Shown: positions 1 to 12,008, numbered from the stretch's first letter. The stretch is 64,000 bases of DNA from Achromobacter animicus (GCF_902859585.1 NZ_CADIJM010000003.1:124001-188000); one strand, 5' to 3'. Made by a program: numbers and translations. The notes: a model not told the origin generated them from the letters alone.

Positions 1-441
1 CTGTTCGGCGTCGTGTTCCTCGCGGGTTACCTGCTGGATACCCTCACCCAAAGCCGCAATGCGCTGGAATTGCGGGCCGCCCGGCAGGCGTGGCTGTTCG
101 TGGCGATCGGCGCCTACTTCGTGCTGTGCTGGCGCCGCCGCGGCCAGACGCTGCCCATGAAGACCTGGAACATCCGGTTGGTGGACCGACACGGCAACAC
201 GCCGTCGACCGGCCTGCTGATCCTGCGCTACATCCTGGCCTGGCCGCTGGTGCTGGCAGGAGCCGCCGTGGTCTGGGGCGCGGCGCTGGCTACCGGTTGG
301 CCGTCCGTGGACATGTTCATCGTGGCGGCCCCCTTTGCCATCTTCATCTGGTCGTGGTTTGACCCGGACGGTCAGTTCCTGCACGACCGGATCCTGGGCA
401 CGCGCCTGCGCAACGCGCCGCAGGCCAAGAAAGCGCGCTGA
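1..441 (+). CDS. RDD family membrane protein, C-terminal part
   Basis: The reading frame is open from base 1, so the true start lies upstream of the window and only about 146 residues are seen. The protein is hydrophobic, with membrane segments near residues 30-43, 75-95 and 100-117. It carries the RDD-domain features: a GQTLPMKTWNIRLV stretch after the first segment, an arginine in LILRYIL, and an FDPDGQFLHDRILGTRL ending typical of the family. RDD proteins are small integral membrane proteins, some linked to transport, with no settled biochemical role. No operon partner is visible downstream; the next gene starts about 140 bases later. Confidence 0.85.
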   Translation: MFGVVFLAGYLLDTLTQSRNALELRAARQAWLFVAIGAYFVLCWRRRGQTLPMKTWNIRLVDRHGNTPSTGLLILRYILAWPLVLAGAAVVWGAALATGWPSVDMFIVAAPFAIFIWSWFDPDGQFLHDRILGTRLRNAPQAKKAR

Positions 442-582
442 CCGGCACGCTCGGCGGCGCGCGGCCGGTATCGCCGTTTGATGCTTGCCAAGCCGCCCGC
501 TATTTCGCGCGCCTGTTCAGAAAGATGACAGCCGCACGCCCGGACAATGAGGCCCCATTTAATTTACGGCTTCATTCTCACC

Positions 583-1488
583 ATGCGCGCATTCCTTTCC
601 CGCCTGTCGCTGGCCCTCGCCAGCGCGCTGTTGTTCCTGCACGCAGGCGCGTCCGCTCAAAACGCATCGGCCCAGCAGGAAATCGAAGCGGCTTCCAAGG
701 CCGCCTTCGCCGCCGCCCGGCAAGGGCCGACCGACGTGACATTGGGCGACCAGGCCACGCTGAAGCTGCCACAGAACATGTTCTTCGTGCCGCGCCCGCA
801 GGCCGACCGGTTGATGCAGGCCTATGGCAACGGCAAGGATCCTTCCCTGCTGGGCGTCGTGATGCCCAAGAGCGACGACGAGGATTGGGTCGTCACTGTC
901 AATTTCGACAAGGCCGGCTACATCAAGGACGACGACGCCCGCAACTGGAACGTCAACGAACTGCTGGACAGCCTGCGTGAAGGCACCGAGGCGTCCAACG
1001 AGGAACGCAAGAAGCGCGGTTTTCCGGAGCTGACGGTGGGCGGCTGGGTGGAGGCGCCCAAGTACGACAGCAATACGCAGCGCCTGGTCTGGTCGGTGGC
1101 CGCCAAGCACAAGGACGCCGCCGCGGAGGAAGACGCCACGGTCAACTACAACACCTACGCGCTGGGCCGCGACGGCTACATCACCCTGGACCTGATCACC
1201 GAAAAGAACAAGGTGCCCACGGACAAGGCCGCCGTGCTGGCGCTGCTGGACAACCTGTACTACGTGGAAGGCAAGCGCTACGCCGATTTCGATGCCTCGA
1301 GCGACAAGGTCGCCGAGTATGGCCTGGCGGCGCTGGTGGCGGGCGTCGCCGCCAAGAAGCTCGGCCTGTTCGCGGTGATCGCGGCTTTCCTTGCCAAATT
1401 CGCCAAGGTCGGCATCCTGGCCGCGGCAGCGCTGGGCGGCGGGCTGTGGAAGCGCCTGAAGGGCAAGAAGGCCACCGGGCAGTCCTGA
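583..1488 (+). CDS. DUF2167 family membrane-anchored exported protein
   Basis: A 301-residue protein from the ATG at 583. That start is chosen because it gives a clean signal peptide (MRAFLSRLSLALASALLFLH, then an AGASAQ cleavage region); an in-frame ATG at 547 would put 12 extra residues before it. The core matches DUF2167: an FFVPRP segment, LLGVVMP, DDEDWVVTVNFDKAGYIKDD, GGWVEAPKYD and LVWSV. The C-terminal 55 residues contain alanine-rich hydrophobic segments and a lysine-rich end, suggesting membrane anchoring with the bulk of the protein in the periplasm. Function is unknown. It appears monocistronic, with about 130 bases before the next gene. Confidence 0.8.
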   Translation: MRAFLSRLSLALASALLFLHAGASAQNASAQQEIEAASKAAFAAARQGPTDVTLGDQATLKLPQNMFFVPRPQADRLMQAYGNGKDPSLLGVVMPKSDDEDWVVTVNFDKAGYIKDDDARNWNVNELLDSLREGTEASNEERKKRGFPELTVGGWVEAPKYDSNTQRLVWSVAAKHKDAAAEEDATVNYNTYALGRDGYITLDLITEKNKVPTDKAAVLALLDNLYYVEGKRYADFDASSDKVAEYGLAALVAGVAAKKLGLFAVIAAFLAKFAKVGILAAAALGGGLWKRLKGKKATGQS

Positions 1489-1621
1489 TCCGCTGGACGG
1501 GTGGTGCGTGCGCCTGCCTGGCCGCGCGCGCCGTCACAACCGCGTCATGGATTCGTCACGCGCGCGTCATCGGTAGGTGGTCTCATTCTCAAGCATGACC
1601 ACAGCCCACAGGGAAGCGACC

Positions 1622-2467
1622 GTGAACGAGATCCAACCGACGCACTGGCGCGCCCTGTGGATTTCCGATATTCACCTGGGCACTGCCGGGTGCAAGGCGG
1701 AATTCCTGCTCGATTTTCTGGATCACAACGACTCGGACACGCTGTACCTGGTCGGGGACATCGTCGATGGCTGGCAGTTGCGCAAGCACTGGCACTGGCC
1801 CCGCGCGCACAACGACGTGATCCAGCGCATCCTGCGCAAAGCCCGCAATGGCACCCGCGTGGTGTTCATCCCGGGCAACCATGACGAATTCGCCCGCGAG
1901 TTCGCCGGATTCGCCTTTGGCGACATCGAGGTCCTGGACGAGGACGTGCACGTCACGGCCAAGGGGCTGCGGCTGCTGGTGCTGCACGGGGACCAGTTCG
2001 ACGGCGTCATCCAGCACAGCCGCTGGCTGGCGCACCTGGGCGATGGGCTCTACCAGTTTGCGCTGTGGGTCAACCACCATTTCAACCGCCTTCGCCACCG
2101 GCTGGGCATGCATTACTGGTCGCTGTCCCAGTACCTGAAGCACAAGGTCAAGAACGCGGTGTCGTTCATCACCGACTTCGAGGAGGCGCTGGCCGGCGAA
2201 GCCCGGCGGCGTGGACTGGACGGCGTGGTCTGCGGCCACATCCACAAGCCCGAACTGCGCGACGTGAGCGGCATCCTGTACTGCAACGACGGCGACTGGG
2301 TCGAAAGCCTGTCGGCGCTGGCAGAAACGCACGATGGCCAGCTCCAGCTTCTGGACTGGGCGGTGCTGCAGGCCGAACGCCAGCGCGACCCGGCCAACCG
2401 CCCGCCGCGGTCCCTGACGCTGCCCGCCCTGCCCTCCGCGCTGCGCCGGCAAGGCAAGCATCCGTGA
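1622..2467 (+). CDS. UDP-2,3-diacylglucosamine diphosphatase-like metallophosphoesterase
   Basis: A calcineurin-like phosphoesterase of the LpxH/COG2908 group, about 281 residues. The metal-binding motifs appear in order: SDIHLG near the N-terminus, GDIVDGW, GNHDE, LHGDQFD and a late GHIHKPE. LpxH hydrolyses UDP-2,3-diacylglucosamine to lipid X in lipid A synthesis. This gene belongs to a somewhat different branch, with extra segments such as HWHWPRAHND, so substrate identity is inferred only. The GTG at 1622 follows an AGGGAAG Shine-Dalgarno-like stretch; an ATG at 1595 and a GTG at 1577 are alternatives. It stands alone and no lipid A gene neighbours it. Confidence 0.8.
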   Translation: MNEIQPTHWRALWISDIHLGTAGCKAEFLLDFLDHNDSDTLYLVGDIVDGWQLRKHWHWPRAHNDVIQRILRKARNGTRVVFIPGNHDEFAREFAGFAFGDIEVLDEDVHVTAKGLRLLVLHGDQFDGVIQHSRWLAHLGDGLYQFALWVNHHFNRLRHRLGMHYWSLSQYLKHKVKNAVSFITDFEEALAGEARRRGLDGVVCGHIHKPELRDVSGILYCNDGDWVESLSALAETHDGQLQLLDWAVLQAERQRDPANRPPRSLTLPALPSALRRQGKHP

Positions 2468-2481
2468 TAACCCGTATGCGT

Positions 2482-2562
2482 CCCCGTTACGCAACGGGGA
2501 TATTGCAGTTCACGCCCCTCTAGGTCATGCTTGCACCTGAGTAACGGGCGATATGACCCGTT
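2482..2562. promoter_or_regulatory. Two inverted repeats of CCCGTT half-sites
   Basis: CCCCGTT-ACGC-AACGGGG (2482-2499) and AACGGG-N8-CCCGTT (2543-2562) lie in the leader of the acyl-CoA synthetase gene. The same half-site occurs four times in 80 bases, which suggests an operator. The first pair could also act as a weak hairpin after the phosphoesterase gene. Confidence 0.4.
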
Positions 2563-2592
2563 CACGCCGCAACATGCTTACAACATAGGGCC

Positions 2593-4308
2593 ATGAACGA
2601 CCAATATCAGGCGCTCTACCAATCATTCCGCTGGCTGGTGCCCACCCAGTTCAACATCGCGGAAGCGTGCTGCCACCGCTGGGCATCCAGCAGTCCGGAT
2701 GCGCGGCGCATTGCCATCTACTACGAAGATGAGTCCGGCAACCGCGAGGTCTGGACCTTCGCCCGCCTGGCGGAAGCCGCCAATCAGCTCGCCAACGGCC
2801 TGGTGAAAATGGGCGTGGGCAAGGGCGACCGGGTCGGTGTGGTTTTGGGGCAACGCCCGGAAACCGTGGTCGCTCATATGGCCATCTACAGCGTCGGCGC
2901 GGTGGTCCTGCCCCTGTCGGCGCTCTTCGGCCCCGAAGCGCTGCAAAGCCGTCTGTGCGATGCCGAAGCCCGCGTCGCCATCGTCGACCACGCCTCCAGC
3001 GCCAATTTGCTGGCCGTCACCGAACACTGTCCCGCCCTGCAGCAGGTCATTGGCATCGGCTTCGCCGACGAACGTGTGCTGCCATGGCGCAGCCTGCTGG
3101 CCCGCCAGCCCAACGAATTCAAGGCCGTGCAGACCCGTTCGTCGGATCCGGCCATCCTGCTTTACACCTCCGGCACCACCGGCGCCCCCAAGGGCGCGCT
3201 GCTGCCCCACAGCGTGTTGATCGGCAACCTGCCGGGCTTCGTCGCCTCGCAGGACTGGTTTCCCAAGCCTGCCGACGTGTTCTGGTCGCCGGCCGATTGG
3301 GCCTGGACCGGCGGCATGATGGACGCCCTGCTGCCCACGCTGTATTTCGGCCACCCCATCGTGGGCACGCGCGGACGCTTTTCTGTGGAACGCGCCTTCG
3401 AGCTGCTGGAACGTTATCAGGTCACCAATACGTTCCTCTTCCCCACCGCGCTGAAGATGATGATGAAGGCGGTGCCAGAGCCCCGCCAGCGCTACCAGCT
3501 TGCCTTGCGCTCCATCATGAGCGCCGGCGAAAGCGTGGGCGAGACGGTGTTCGATTGGTGCCGGACGGCGCTGGGCGTGACGCCCAACGAAATGTTCGGC
3601 CAGACCGAAATGAACTACGTGGTGGGCAACAGCAACAAACGCTGGCCCGCCAAACCCGGCTCGATGGGCCGCCCGTATCCCGGCCACCACGTGGCGGTGC
3701 TGGACGACGACGGCACGCCGGTCGCGGCGGGCGCCACGGGCGAGATCGCGGTCAACCGGCTGGACATCCACGGCTTTCCGGACCCGGTCATGTTCCTGGG
3801 TTACTGGCGCAACGAGGCCGCCACGCTGGCCAAGTTCAAGGGCGACTGGTGCCTGACGGGCGACCTCGCCACCGTCGATGAGGACGGCTACCTCTGGTAT
3901 GCGGGCCGCGCCGACGACGTTTTCAAGTCGGCCGGCTACCGGATCGGCCCGGGTGAAATCGAAAGCTGCCTGGTTGGCCACCCGGCCGTGGCCAATGCTG
4001 CCGTGGTGCCCAAGCCGGACGCCGAGCGCGGTGCGGTGGTCAAGGCCTTTGTGGTGCTGACGCCGGAATTTGCCCTCCGGGACCGAGGCGAAATCACTGA
4101 AAACCTTCAGGAGCACGTGCGCGAGCGCCTGGCGCCGTACGAATACCCGAAGGAAATCGAATACGTGGACGAACTGCCCATGACCACCACGGGCAAGATC
4201 CAGCGGCGCATCCTGCGCGAGCGTGAAACAGAACGCGCGCAGGCCAGCGCGCCCCAGACCGACGTTGGCGCGCCCGTTGCCGCCCCGGCGCGGCAAACGG
4301 AGACCTAG
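2593..4308 (+). CDS. Acyl-CoA synthetase (AMP-binding, ANL superfamily)
   Basis: A 571-residue member of the acyl-CoA/acetate ligase family, which activates a carboxylic acid through an acyl-adenylate and then thioesterifies it to CoA. The phosphate-binding loop YTSGTTGAPKG starts at residue 191. Further motifs are SAGESVGE, MFGQTEMN, GDWCLTGDLA and YAGRADDVFKSAGYRIGPGEIE. The catalytic lysine lies in the C-terminal PMTTTGKIQRR motif. The TGGMMDALLPTLYFGHPIV region resembles medium-chain ligases, so a medium- or branched-chain fatty acid is the likely substrate. Two bases separate it from the carbonic anhydrase gene, so the two are cotranscribed. The leader carries candidate operator repeats. 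Confidence 0.88.
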   Translation: MNDQYQALYQSFRWLVPTQFNIAEACCHRWASSSPDARRIAIYYEDESGNREVWTFARLAEAANQLANGLVKMGVGKGDRVGVVLGQRPETVVAHMAIYSVGAVVLPLSALFGPEALQSRLCDAEARVAIVDHASSANLLAVTEHCPALQQVIGIGFADERVLPWRSLLARQPNEFKAVQTRSSDPAILLYTSGTTGAPKGALLPHSVLIGNLPGFVASQDWFPKPADVFWSPADWAWTGGMMDALLPTLYFGHPIVGTRGRFSVERAFELLERYQVTNTFLFPTALKMMMKAVPEPRQRYQLALRSIMSAGESVGETVFDWCRTALGVTPNEMFGQTEMNYVVGNSNKRWPAKPGSMGRPYPGHHVAVLDDDGTPVAAGATGEIAVNRLDIHGFPDPVMFLGYWRNEAATLAKFKGDWCLTGDLATVDEDGYLWYAGRADDVFKSAGYRIGPGEIESCLVGHPAVANAAVVPKPDAERGAVVKAFVVLTPEFALRDRGEITENLQEHVRERLAPYEYPKEIEYVDELPMTTTGKIQRRILRERETERAQASAPQTDVGAPVAAPARQTET

Positions 4309-4310
4309 TC

Positions 4311-4832
4311 ATGGCCATTTACCAGCTCAACGACCTGATCCCCCGCATCGACCCGCAGGCCTACGTGGCCGACAGCGCCGACCTCATCGGCAACGTCACG
4401 CTGGAAGCCGGCGTCAGCATCTGGTCGCATGTATCGATCCGCGCCGACAACGACGCCATCCTGATCCGCGAAGGCACCAACATCCAGGAATCAAGCGTCC
4501 TGCACGTCGACGCGGGCTGTCCCATGACCATCGGCCCGAACGTCACCGTCGGCCACCAGGCCATGCTGCACGGCTGCACCATCCACGAAGGGGCGCTGGT
4601 CGGCATGCAGGCGATCGTCCTGAACAACGCCGTCATCGGCCGCAACTGCCTGATCGGCGCCGGGGCGATCATCCCCGAAGACCGGGTCATTCCGGACAAT
4701 TCGCTGGTCATCGGCATTGGCAAGATCGTGCGGGAGCTTTCCGCCGAGGAAATCGCCAACATGCACAAGAACACCGCCCACTACGTGGCGCGCGGCCAAC
4801 AGTACAAGACGGCCCTGAAACGCATCGGCTGA
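4311..4832 (+). CDS. Gamma-carbonic anhydrase family hexapeptide-repeat protein
   Basis: A 173-residue left-handed beta-helix protein of the gamma-class carbonic anhydrase (CaiE/PaaY/YrdA) group, probably a cytoplasmic trimer. Hexapeptide repeats run from about residue 25 to 150. The zinc-binding histidines expected for the family are present at residues 65 (LHVDAG), 82 and 87 (GHQAMLHGCT). Family members range from true carbonic anhydrases to proteins of undefined activity or acyl-CoA thioesterases such as PaaY. The two-base spacing from the acyl-CoA synthetase makes an accessory role in CoA-ester metabolism plausible. Confidence 0.9.
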   Translation: MAIYQLNDLIPRIDPQAYVADSADLIGNVTLEAGVSIWSHVSIRADNDAILIREGTNIQESSVLHVDAGCPMTIGPNVTVGHQAMLHGCTIHEGALVGMQAIVLNNAVIGRNCLIGAGAIIPEDRVIPDNSLVIGIGKIVRELSAEEIANMHKNTAHYVARGQQYKTALKRIG

Positions 4833-4917
4833 CGGCTCCCCCGAGGGCCCCCGCAAGTGCCCCAACCCCTGCTGCCAGCAGGGGGAATACCCCCCCACGA
4901 TCGGCTAACATTCCGCT

Positions 4918-5850
4918 ATGACCGATCAGCTCAAAAAATACCTTACCGAAGACCGCAGCGTCCGCGTCCAAGCGGTGCGCCTGTCTGACACGTGGAAGGC
5001 CGTCCAGGCCAACCACGATTACCCGCCCGCCATCACCGACCTGCTGGGTGAATTGGTGGCGGCATCCACCCTGCTCGCCGCCAACATCAAGTTCGATGGC
5101 TCGCTGGTGCTGCAGATCCAGGGCGACGGCCCCATCGCCCTGCTGGTGGTGGAATGCCGCTCGGACCTCAGCCTGCGCGCCACCGTCAAGATGCGCGAAG
5201 GCCACGACGTGCCCAGCACCGGCGACATGCAAAGCCTGTTGAACCCCGGCGGCAATGGACGCTTCATCGTGGTGCTGGACCCGCAGCGCAAGCTGCCCGG
5301 CCAGCAGGCCTACCAAGGCATCGTGCCGCTCGAAGGCGAGACCGTCGCCGAAGCCCTGCAACACTACATGAAGGCCTCGGAGCAACTGGATACGCGGCTG
5401 TGGCTGTCGGCCGACGCCGACCACGCGGCCGGCATGCTGCTGCAGCGCCTGCCGCACCACGGCGGCGGCGAGACCGACCGCGCCCTGACCGAACAGGTGG
5501 CCGCCGAGACCTGGGAACGCATCAACGCCCTGGCCGGCACGCTTAAGCGCGACGAGATCCTGGCCACCGACATCGACACGCTCATCCATCGCCTGTTCTG
5601 GGAAGAAACGCTCATCGCCTTCGACCCCCAGCCGGTGAGCTGGCACTGTCCCTGCACTCGCGAGCGCGTGGCGAACATGCTGCGTTCGCTGGGCGAAGCA
5701 GAGGTCAACAGCATCCTGGAAGAGCGCGGCCAGGTCGACGTGGCCTGCGATTTCTGCGGCAAGCCTTACAAGTTCGATACGGTCGACTGCGCGGCGCTGT
5801 TCTCGGCGAGCCAGACGTCCTCCGGAGATGAGCCTCCCACCGTGCATTGA
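4918..5850 (+). CDS. hslO: Hsp33 redox-regulated molecular chaperone
   Basis: Hsp33 is a cytoplasmic holdase switched on by oxidation, which protects unfolding proteins during oxidative and heat stress. The 310-residue length fits the family. The redox zinc centre is complete: Cys244 and Cys246 (HCPCTRERV) with Cys277 and Cys280 (CDFCGKPY). The N-terminal domain has the typical opening DQLKKYLTEDRSVRVQAVRL, followed by LVLQIQGDGPIALLVVE. It starts about 85 bases after the carbonic anhydrase gene and may have its own promoter. Confidence 0.96.
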   Translation: MTDQLKKYLTEDRSVRVQAVRLSDTWKAVQANHDYPPAITDLLGELVAASTLLAANIKFDGSLVLQIQGDGPIALLVVECRSDLSLRATVKMREGHDVPSTGDMQSLLNPGGNGRFIVVLDPQRKLPGQQAYQGIVPLEGETVAEALQHYMKASEQLDTRLWLSADADHAAGMLLQRLPHHGGGETDRALTEQVAAETWERINALAGTLKRDEILATDIDTLIHRLFWEETLIAFDPQPVSWHCPCTRERVANMLRSLGEAEVNSILEERGQVDVACDFCGKPYKFDTVDCAALFSASQTSSGDEPPTVH

Positions 5851-5948
5851 TGATTGATGCGTCCCGGCGGCAAGCCCGCCGGAACGTTTTTGTCACGCCG
5901 GATTGTCCTTATCGACAGGCGGTCATGGGCGCGCCACACTGCGCAGCC

Positions 5949-6701
5949 ATGACCGCCTTTATTTTTTCTTGCGACTTACGCGCCGTACGCCGGCAACACG
6001 GGGCCGCCGCCCTCGAGTTCGCCGTGGCAGGCGCCATCGTGCTGCTGCTGGGCCTGCTGTGCGTCGAGGCCGCGCGGTGGCACGGCGCGCGCCAGATGGC
6101 GCACCTGGCGCTGATGGAAGCGGCGCGCGCCGGCGCCACGGGCCATGGCGACCCGGCCCGGCTGCGAGCGGCCTTTCTGCAGGCGTTGCTGCCGCTGCAT
6201 GCGAGCGCCAGCGGCCCGGCCGGCGCCATTGAACGGCGGGATGGCGCGATGGCAGCACTGAAGGCATTGATGGGGGCCCCGCCCTGGCGCATTGAAGTGC
6301 TGCGGCCCGACGACCAGTCGTTCCGCGAGCACGGGCGCCCGGACCTGCAGGTGGCAGGCGCGCCGGGCCTACGGACCATCGACAACGGCTACCAGGATCT
6401 GCAGCATGCGCGCCGCCCACCACGCCCGGGCGGCCAGGACATCTTCCTGGCCAACACGCTCAAGCTGCGCCTGACGTATCTGCACAAGCCACTGCTGCCG
6501 CCGTTGCGGGCGCTGCTTGCCTTGCTGGGCCGGCAGGATGGCACGTACATCGGCCACGCGCTGACCCAGGGCCTGCTGCCCATCGTGGTCGAACTGGAAC
6601 ACGAAATGCACACGCATCCGGTCGACTGGGCGCGCAAGCGGCCCCATCCGGAAGGCGTGGTGTACGGGGAGTGCCGGCAGTTGCGCTGCGGCCCAGGTTA
6701 G
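5949..6701 (+). CDS. TadE-like pilus-assembly/exported protein
   Basis: About 250 residues. The N-terminus has the TadE layout: a short basic segment (RAVRRQHGAAALEFAVA) followed by a hydrophobic helix (AIVLLLGLLCVEAARW), like a type IV pilin-type membrane anchor. The rest is probably exported and shows no other recognised domain. TadE/TadG proteins are pseudopilins of tight-adherence pili. No other tad gene is nearby, so the role here is open. Start choice is uncertain: ATG at 5949 places the helix closest to the N-terminus, while the ATG at 5925 has an AGGCGG just upstream. It converges on ftsB. Confidence 0.65.
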   Translation: MTAFIFSCDLRAVRRQHGAAALEFAVAGAIVLLLGLLCVEAARWHGARQMAHLALMEAARAGATGHGDPARLRAAFLQALLPLHASASGPAGAIERRDGAMAALKALMGAPPWRIEVLRPDDQSFREHGRPDLQVAGAPGLRTIDNGYQDLQHARRPPRPGGQDIFLANTLKLRLTYLHKPLLPPLRALLALLGRQDGTYIGHALTQGLLPIVVELEHEMHTHPVDWARKRPHPEGVVYGECRQLRCGPG

Positions 6702-6720
6702 GCCGGGCCGCTACCAGGAC

Positions 6721-6754
6721 AAAAAAAACCGCCAGGCATCACTGCCGGGCGGTG
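6721..6754 (-). terminator. Rho-independent terminator overlapping the end of ftsB
   Basis: Read on the minus strand, ACCGCC-C-GGCA-GTGA-TGCC-T-GGCGGT forms a hairpin followed directly by eight T. The ftsB stop codon (6739-6741) lies in the loop region, so the last codons of ftsB are part of the hairpin. It ends the pyrG-eno-ftsB transcription unit. Confidence 0.85.
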
Positions 6755-7236
6755 GAATTTGAATTGTTGGCGCCGGTCGTGGCGGCGGGTCTGGCAGGCG
6801 TTGCCGACGCGGGCCGGGGCGTGGCCGTCGTCGAAGCAGGCCGGGTCGTGGGCGCGGCCGACGCAGGCCGGGCAGCCGGCGCATTTGCGCGCGCCGGGGT
6901 GCCGGTTACGGCTGGCTTGGGCGGCGCTTCGGCGGAAAGCGAGGCGCCGGCGGGCGGCTGGGTATTCTGGGGCAGGATGTGCACGAACACTTCGCCGTCC
7001 CGCATCATGCCCAGCTCTCCGCGCGCCCGCTCCTCGATGGCTCCCGATCCGCCTTCCAGATCGCGCACTTCGGCCTCAAGCGCGGCATTGCGCGCGCGCA
7101 GGCCTTCGTTGGTCTCGCGCTGCTCCGCCACCTGGCGTTGCAGATCCCAGACCTTGAACCAGCCGCCCTTACCCAGCCACAGCGGGTATTGGATCAAGCC
7201 TAGCAGCACGAACAGCACCAGGAACAACAGGCGCAT
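6739..7236 (-). CDS. ftsB: Cell division protein FtsB (septum formation initiator family)
   Basis: FtsB is a bitopic inner-membrane protein that joins FtsL and FtsQ in the divisome and helps activate septal peptidoglycan synthesis. The sequence shows the expected order: a short N-terminus, one membrane helix ([20 protein letters not shown]), then a coiled coil from about residue 28 to 70 ([21 protein letters not shown]) ending in the ERARGELGM motif. About 75 residues rich in Ala, Pro and Thr follow, making it 165 residues against about 103 in E. coli. The ATG at 7236 has a GAGG upstream; the frame could extend to a TTG at 7251. It is the classic neighbour of eno. Confidence 0.9.
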   Translation of the reverse strand: MRLLFLVLFVLLGLIQYPLWLGKGGWFKVWDLQRQVAEQRETNEGLRARNAALEAEVRDLEGGSGAIEERARGELGMMRDGEVFVHILPQNTQPPAGASLSAEAPPKPAVTGTPARANAPAARPASAAPTTRPASTTATPRPASATPARPAATTGANNSNSTARQ

Positions 7237-7302
7237 ACGCGGGAACCTCAACTGTCGTGGCGTGGATGCGGCCCTGGCAAGACGCCGGGGCCGCGCTTCT
7301 TA

Positions 7303-8878
<1,576 letters not shown>

Positions 8879-8998
8879 GGGGTTCCTTCAGAGCAGTTGC
8901 GTTGGTTGGGGGCTGACGCCGGATACGACGCCGCCGCCAGTGTCGCGCAAGGCGCACGGGCGACGCATATCCGATGCTAATCGGTTGTATCCGAAAGA

Positions 8999-9022
8999 AG
9001 CGCCGCCGTATAGGGCGGCGCT
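8999..9022 (-). terminator. Hairpin downstream of pyrG
   Basis: AGCGCCGCC and GGCGGCGCT form a perfect 9-bp stem with a 6-base loop, 60 bases after the pyrG stop. On the minus strand it is followed by CTTTC, a weak T-tract. It could be a partial terminator or attenuator between pyrG and the DUF1330-eno genes. Confidence 0.5.
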
Positions 9023-9081
9023 GGGGAAACGGCCCGCGGCCCCGAGGATCCGCTTACGGAACTCAGGACCGCGGACGCGCA

Positions 9082-10784
<1,703 letters not shown>

Positions 10785-10954
10785 GCCGGGCGACGCGACT
10801 TGTTTGGGTTTTCCCCTAGCGCCGTGCGGGTAACAATTGGCTGCACTCGGCAAGGCAACGCTGCGAGCCGCGCCGCGCGCACGTGCTATGGTCGCTCCCT
10901 ATTTTTCGACCGCCGCCTTCCCGGCAGCGCCCTCCGTTCTTCACCCTCGCGCTG

Positions 10955-11953
10955 ATGACCGACTCCACCCGTCCTGCCTATTCCCTTGCCTGGCGCATCG
11001 CTGTCGCCGCCGTTCTGCTGCGGCTGGCTTATTCCGTGCTGGTGCAGGCCTACACGTTGATGACGCCGTTGCCCTACGGCGACCAGATCCGCGCGAGCTA
11101 CATGCAGCCGCCGGTGCTGGCCCCGCTGCTGGCCACCCTGGTGTCGACCCTGCTGGTCGTGGGCCTGACCGCCTGGTGCACGACGCGCCAGTGGCTCGCC
11201 CGGCACGATGCCGCGACCGTGAATCAGCCCGGCAGGATGCTGGCTACGTTCCTGGCCCTGCAGGCGCTCTACACGCTGTGCCTGTCCAGCGGCGTCGGCA
11301 TTGCACAGAACGTGCTCATGATCGGCACGTTCAAGAGCGGCTCCTGGCTCGAGGAAGTGTTTGGTCTGGGCATCGTGGGCCGGTCCATCGCGATCAACCT
11401 GATGATCCGCGCCGTCACGATCGTGCTGGAGGTCGTCGGCATCTGGGTGGCGTTGCGCATTGCCGCGTGGACGGCAGGGCCCACCGGCCCCGGCGCCGGC
11501 CTTACGCTGACGCGGCGGCATGTGGCATGGATTTGCGGCCTGACCGTCCTGATCTGGCAGACCAGCTTCTCCATCATGCTCGGCGGCTTTCTGCAGATGC
11601 AGACGCTGGAAGCGGGATGGGCCGAGTACGCGCTGGGCTATTGGATATTGCCAGTCGCGCTGCTGGCGCTGGTCACGATCGTGTGCCTGAAGCTGCTACC
11701 CCGCGCCTTTGAATACGCCGGCACCGGCCGGGCCGTGGCGCTGGGCAGCCTTGCGTTCTGGTTCGCGCAGGTGCTGGGCCTGGGCGCCGGTCTCATCATC
11801 CTCAAGTCCATGACCTGGGAGCAGTTGGCATGGGCCGCCCAATCACCGGCGTCCGCCGCGCTGGTGCTGCTGGCCTACGGCGCATTGCTGTCGTTGGGTT
11901 GCCTGGTGGCCACGCGCCTGCTCTACCGCAATCAAGGCGGGTCCGTGCGATAG
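10955..11953 (+). CDS. Hypothetical integral membrane protein
   Basis: I do not recognise a family. The 332-residue product is strongly hydrophobic, with about eight predicted membrane segments, among them IAVAAVLLRLAYSVLVQAYTL, LAPLLATLVSTLLVVGLTAW, LVIWVAL-type stretches in the middle, ILPVALLALVTIVCLKL, and a final ALVLLAYGALLSLGCLVATRLL. No charged catalytic motif stands out. The ATG at 10955 is used; an upstream ATG at 10883 would add a proline-rich leader unlike a membrane protein N-terminus. It is divergent from pyrG and followed by a strong terminator, so it is probably transcribed alone. Confidence 0.7.
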   Translation: MTDSTRPAYSLAWRIAVAAVLLRLAYSVLVQAYTLMTPLPYGDQIRASYMQPPVLAPLLATLVSTLLVVGLTAWCTTRQWLARHDAATVNQPGRMLATFLALQALYTLCLSSGVGIAQNVLMIGTFKSGSWLEEVFGLGIVGRSIAINLMIRAVTIVLEVVGIWVALRIAAWTAGPTGPGAGLTLTRRHVAWICGLTVLIWQTSFSIMLGGFLQMQTLEAGWAEYALGYWILPVALLALVTIVCLKLLPRAFEYAGTGRAVALGSLAFWFAQVLGLGAGLIILKSMTWEQLAWAAQSPASAALVLLAYGALLSLGCLVATRLLYRNQGGSVR

Positions 11954-11969
11954 CCTCAACGGCGCACCA

Positions 11970-12008
11970 TGAAAAAAGGCCACGGCGTCATGCGTCGTGG
12001 CCTTTCTG
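11970..12008. terminator. Bidirectional terminator between convergent genes
   Basis: GGCCACG (11978-11984) pairs with CGTGGCC (11996-12002). The stem has six A on its left and a T-rich right flank, so it can stop transcripts of both the membrane protein gene (+) and the aminopeptidase P gene (-). Confidence 0.75.
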
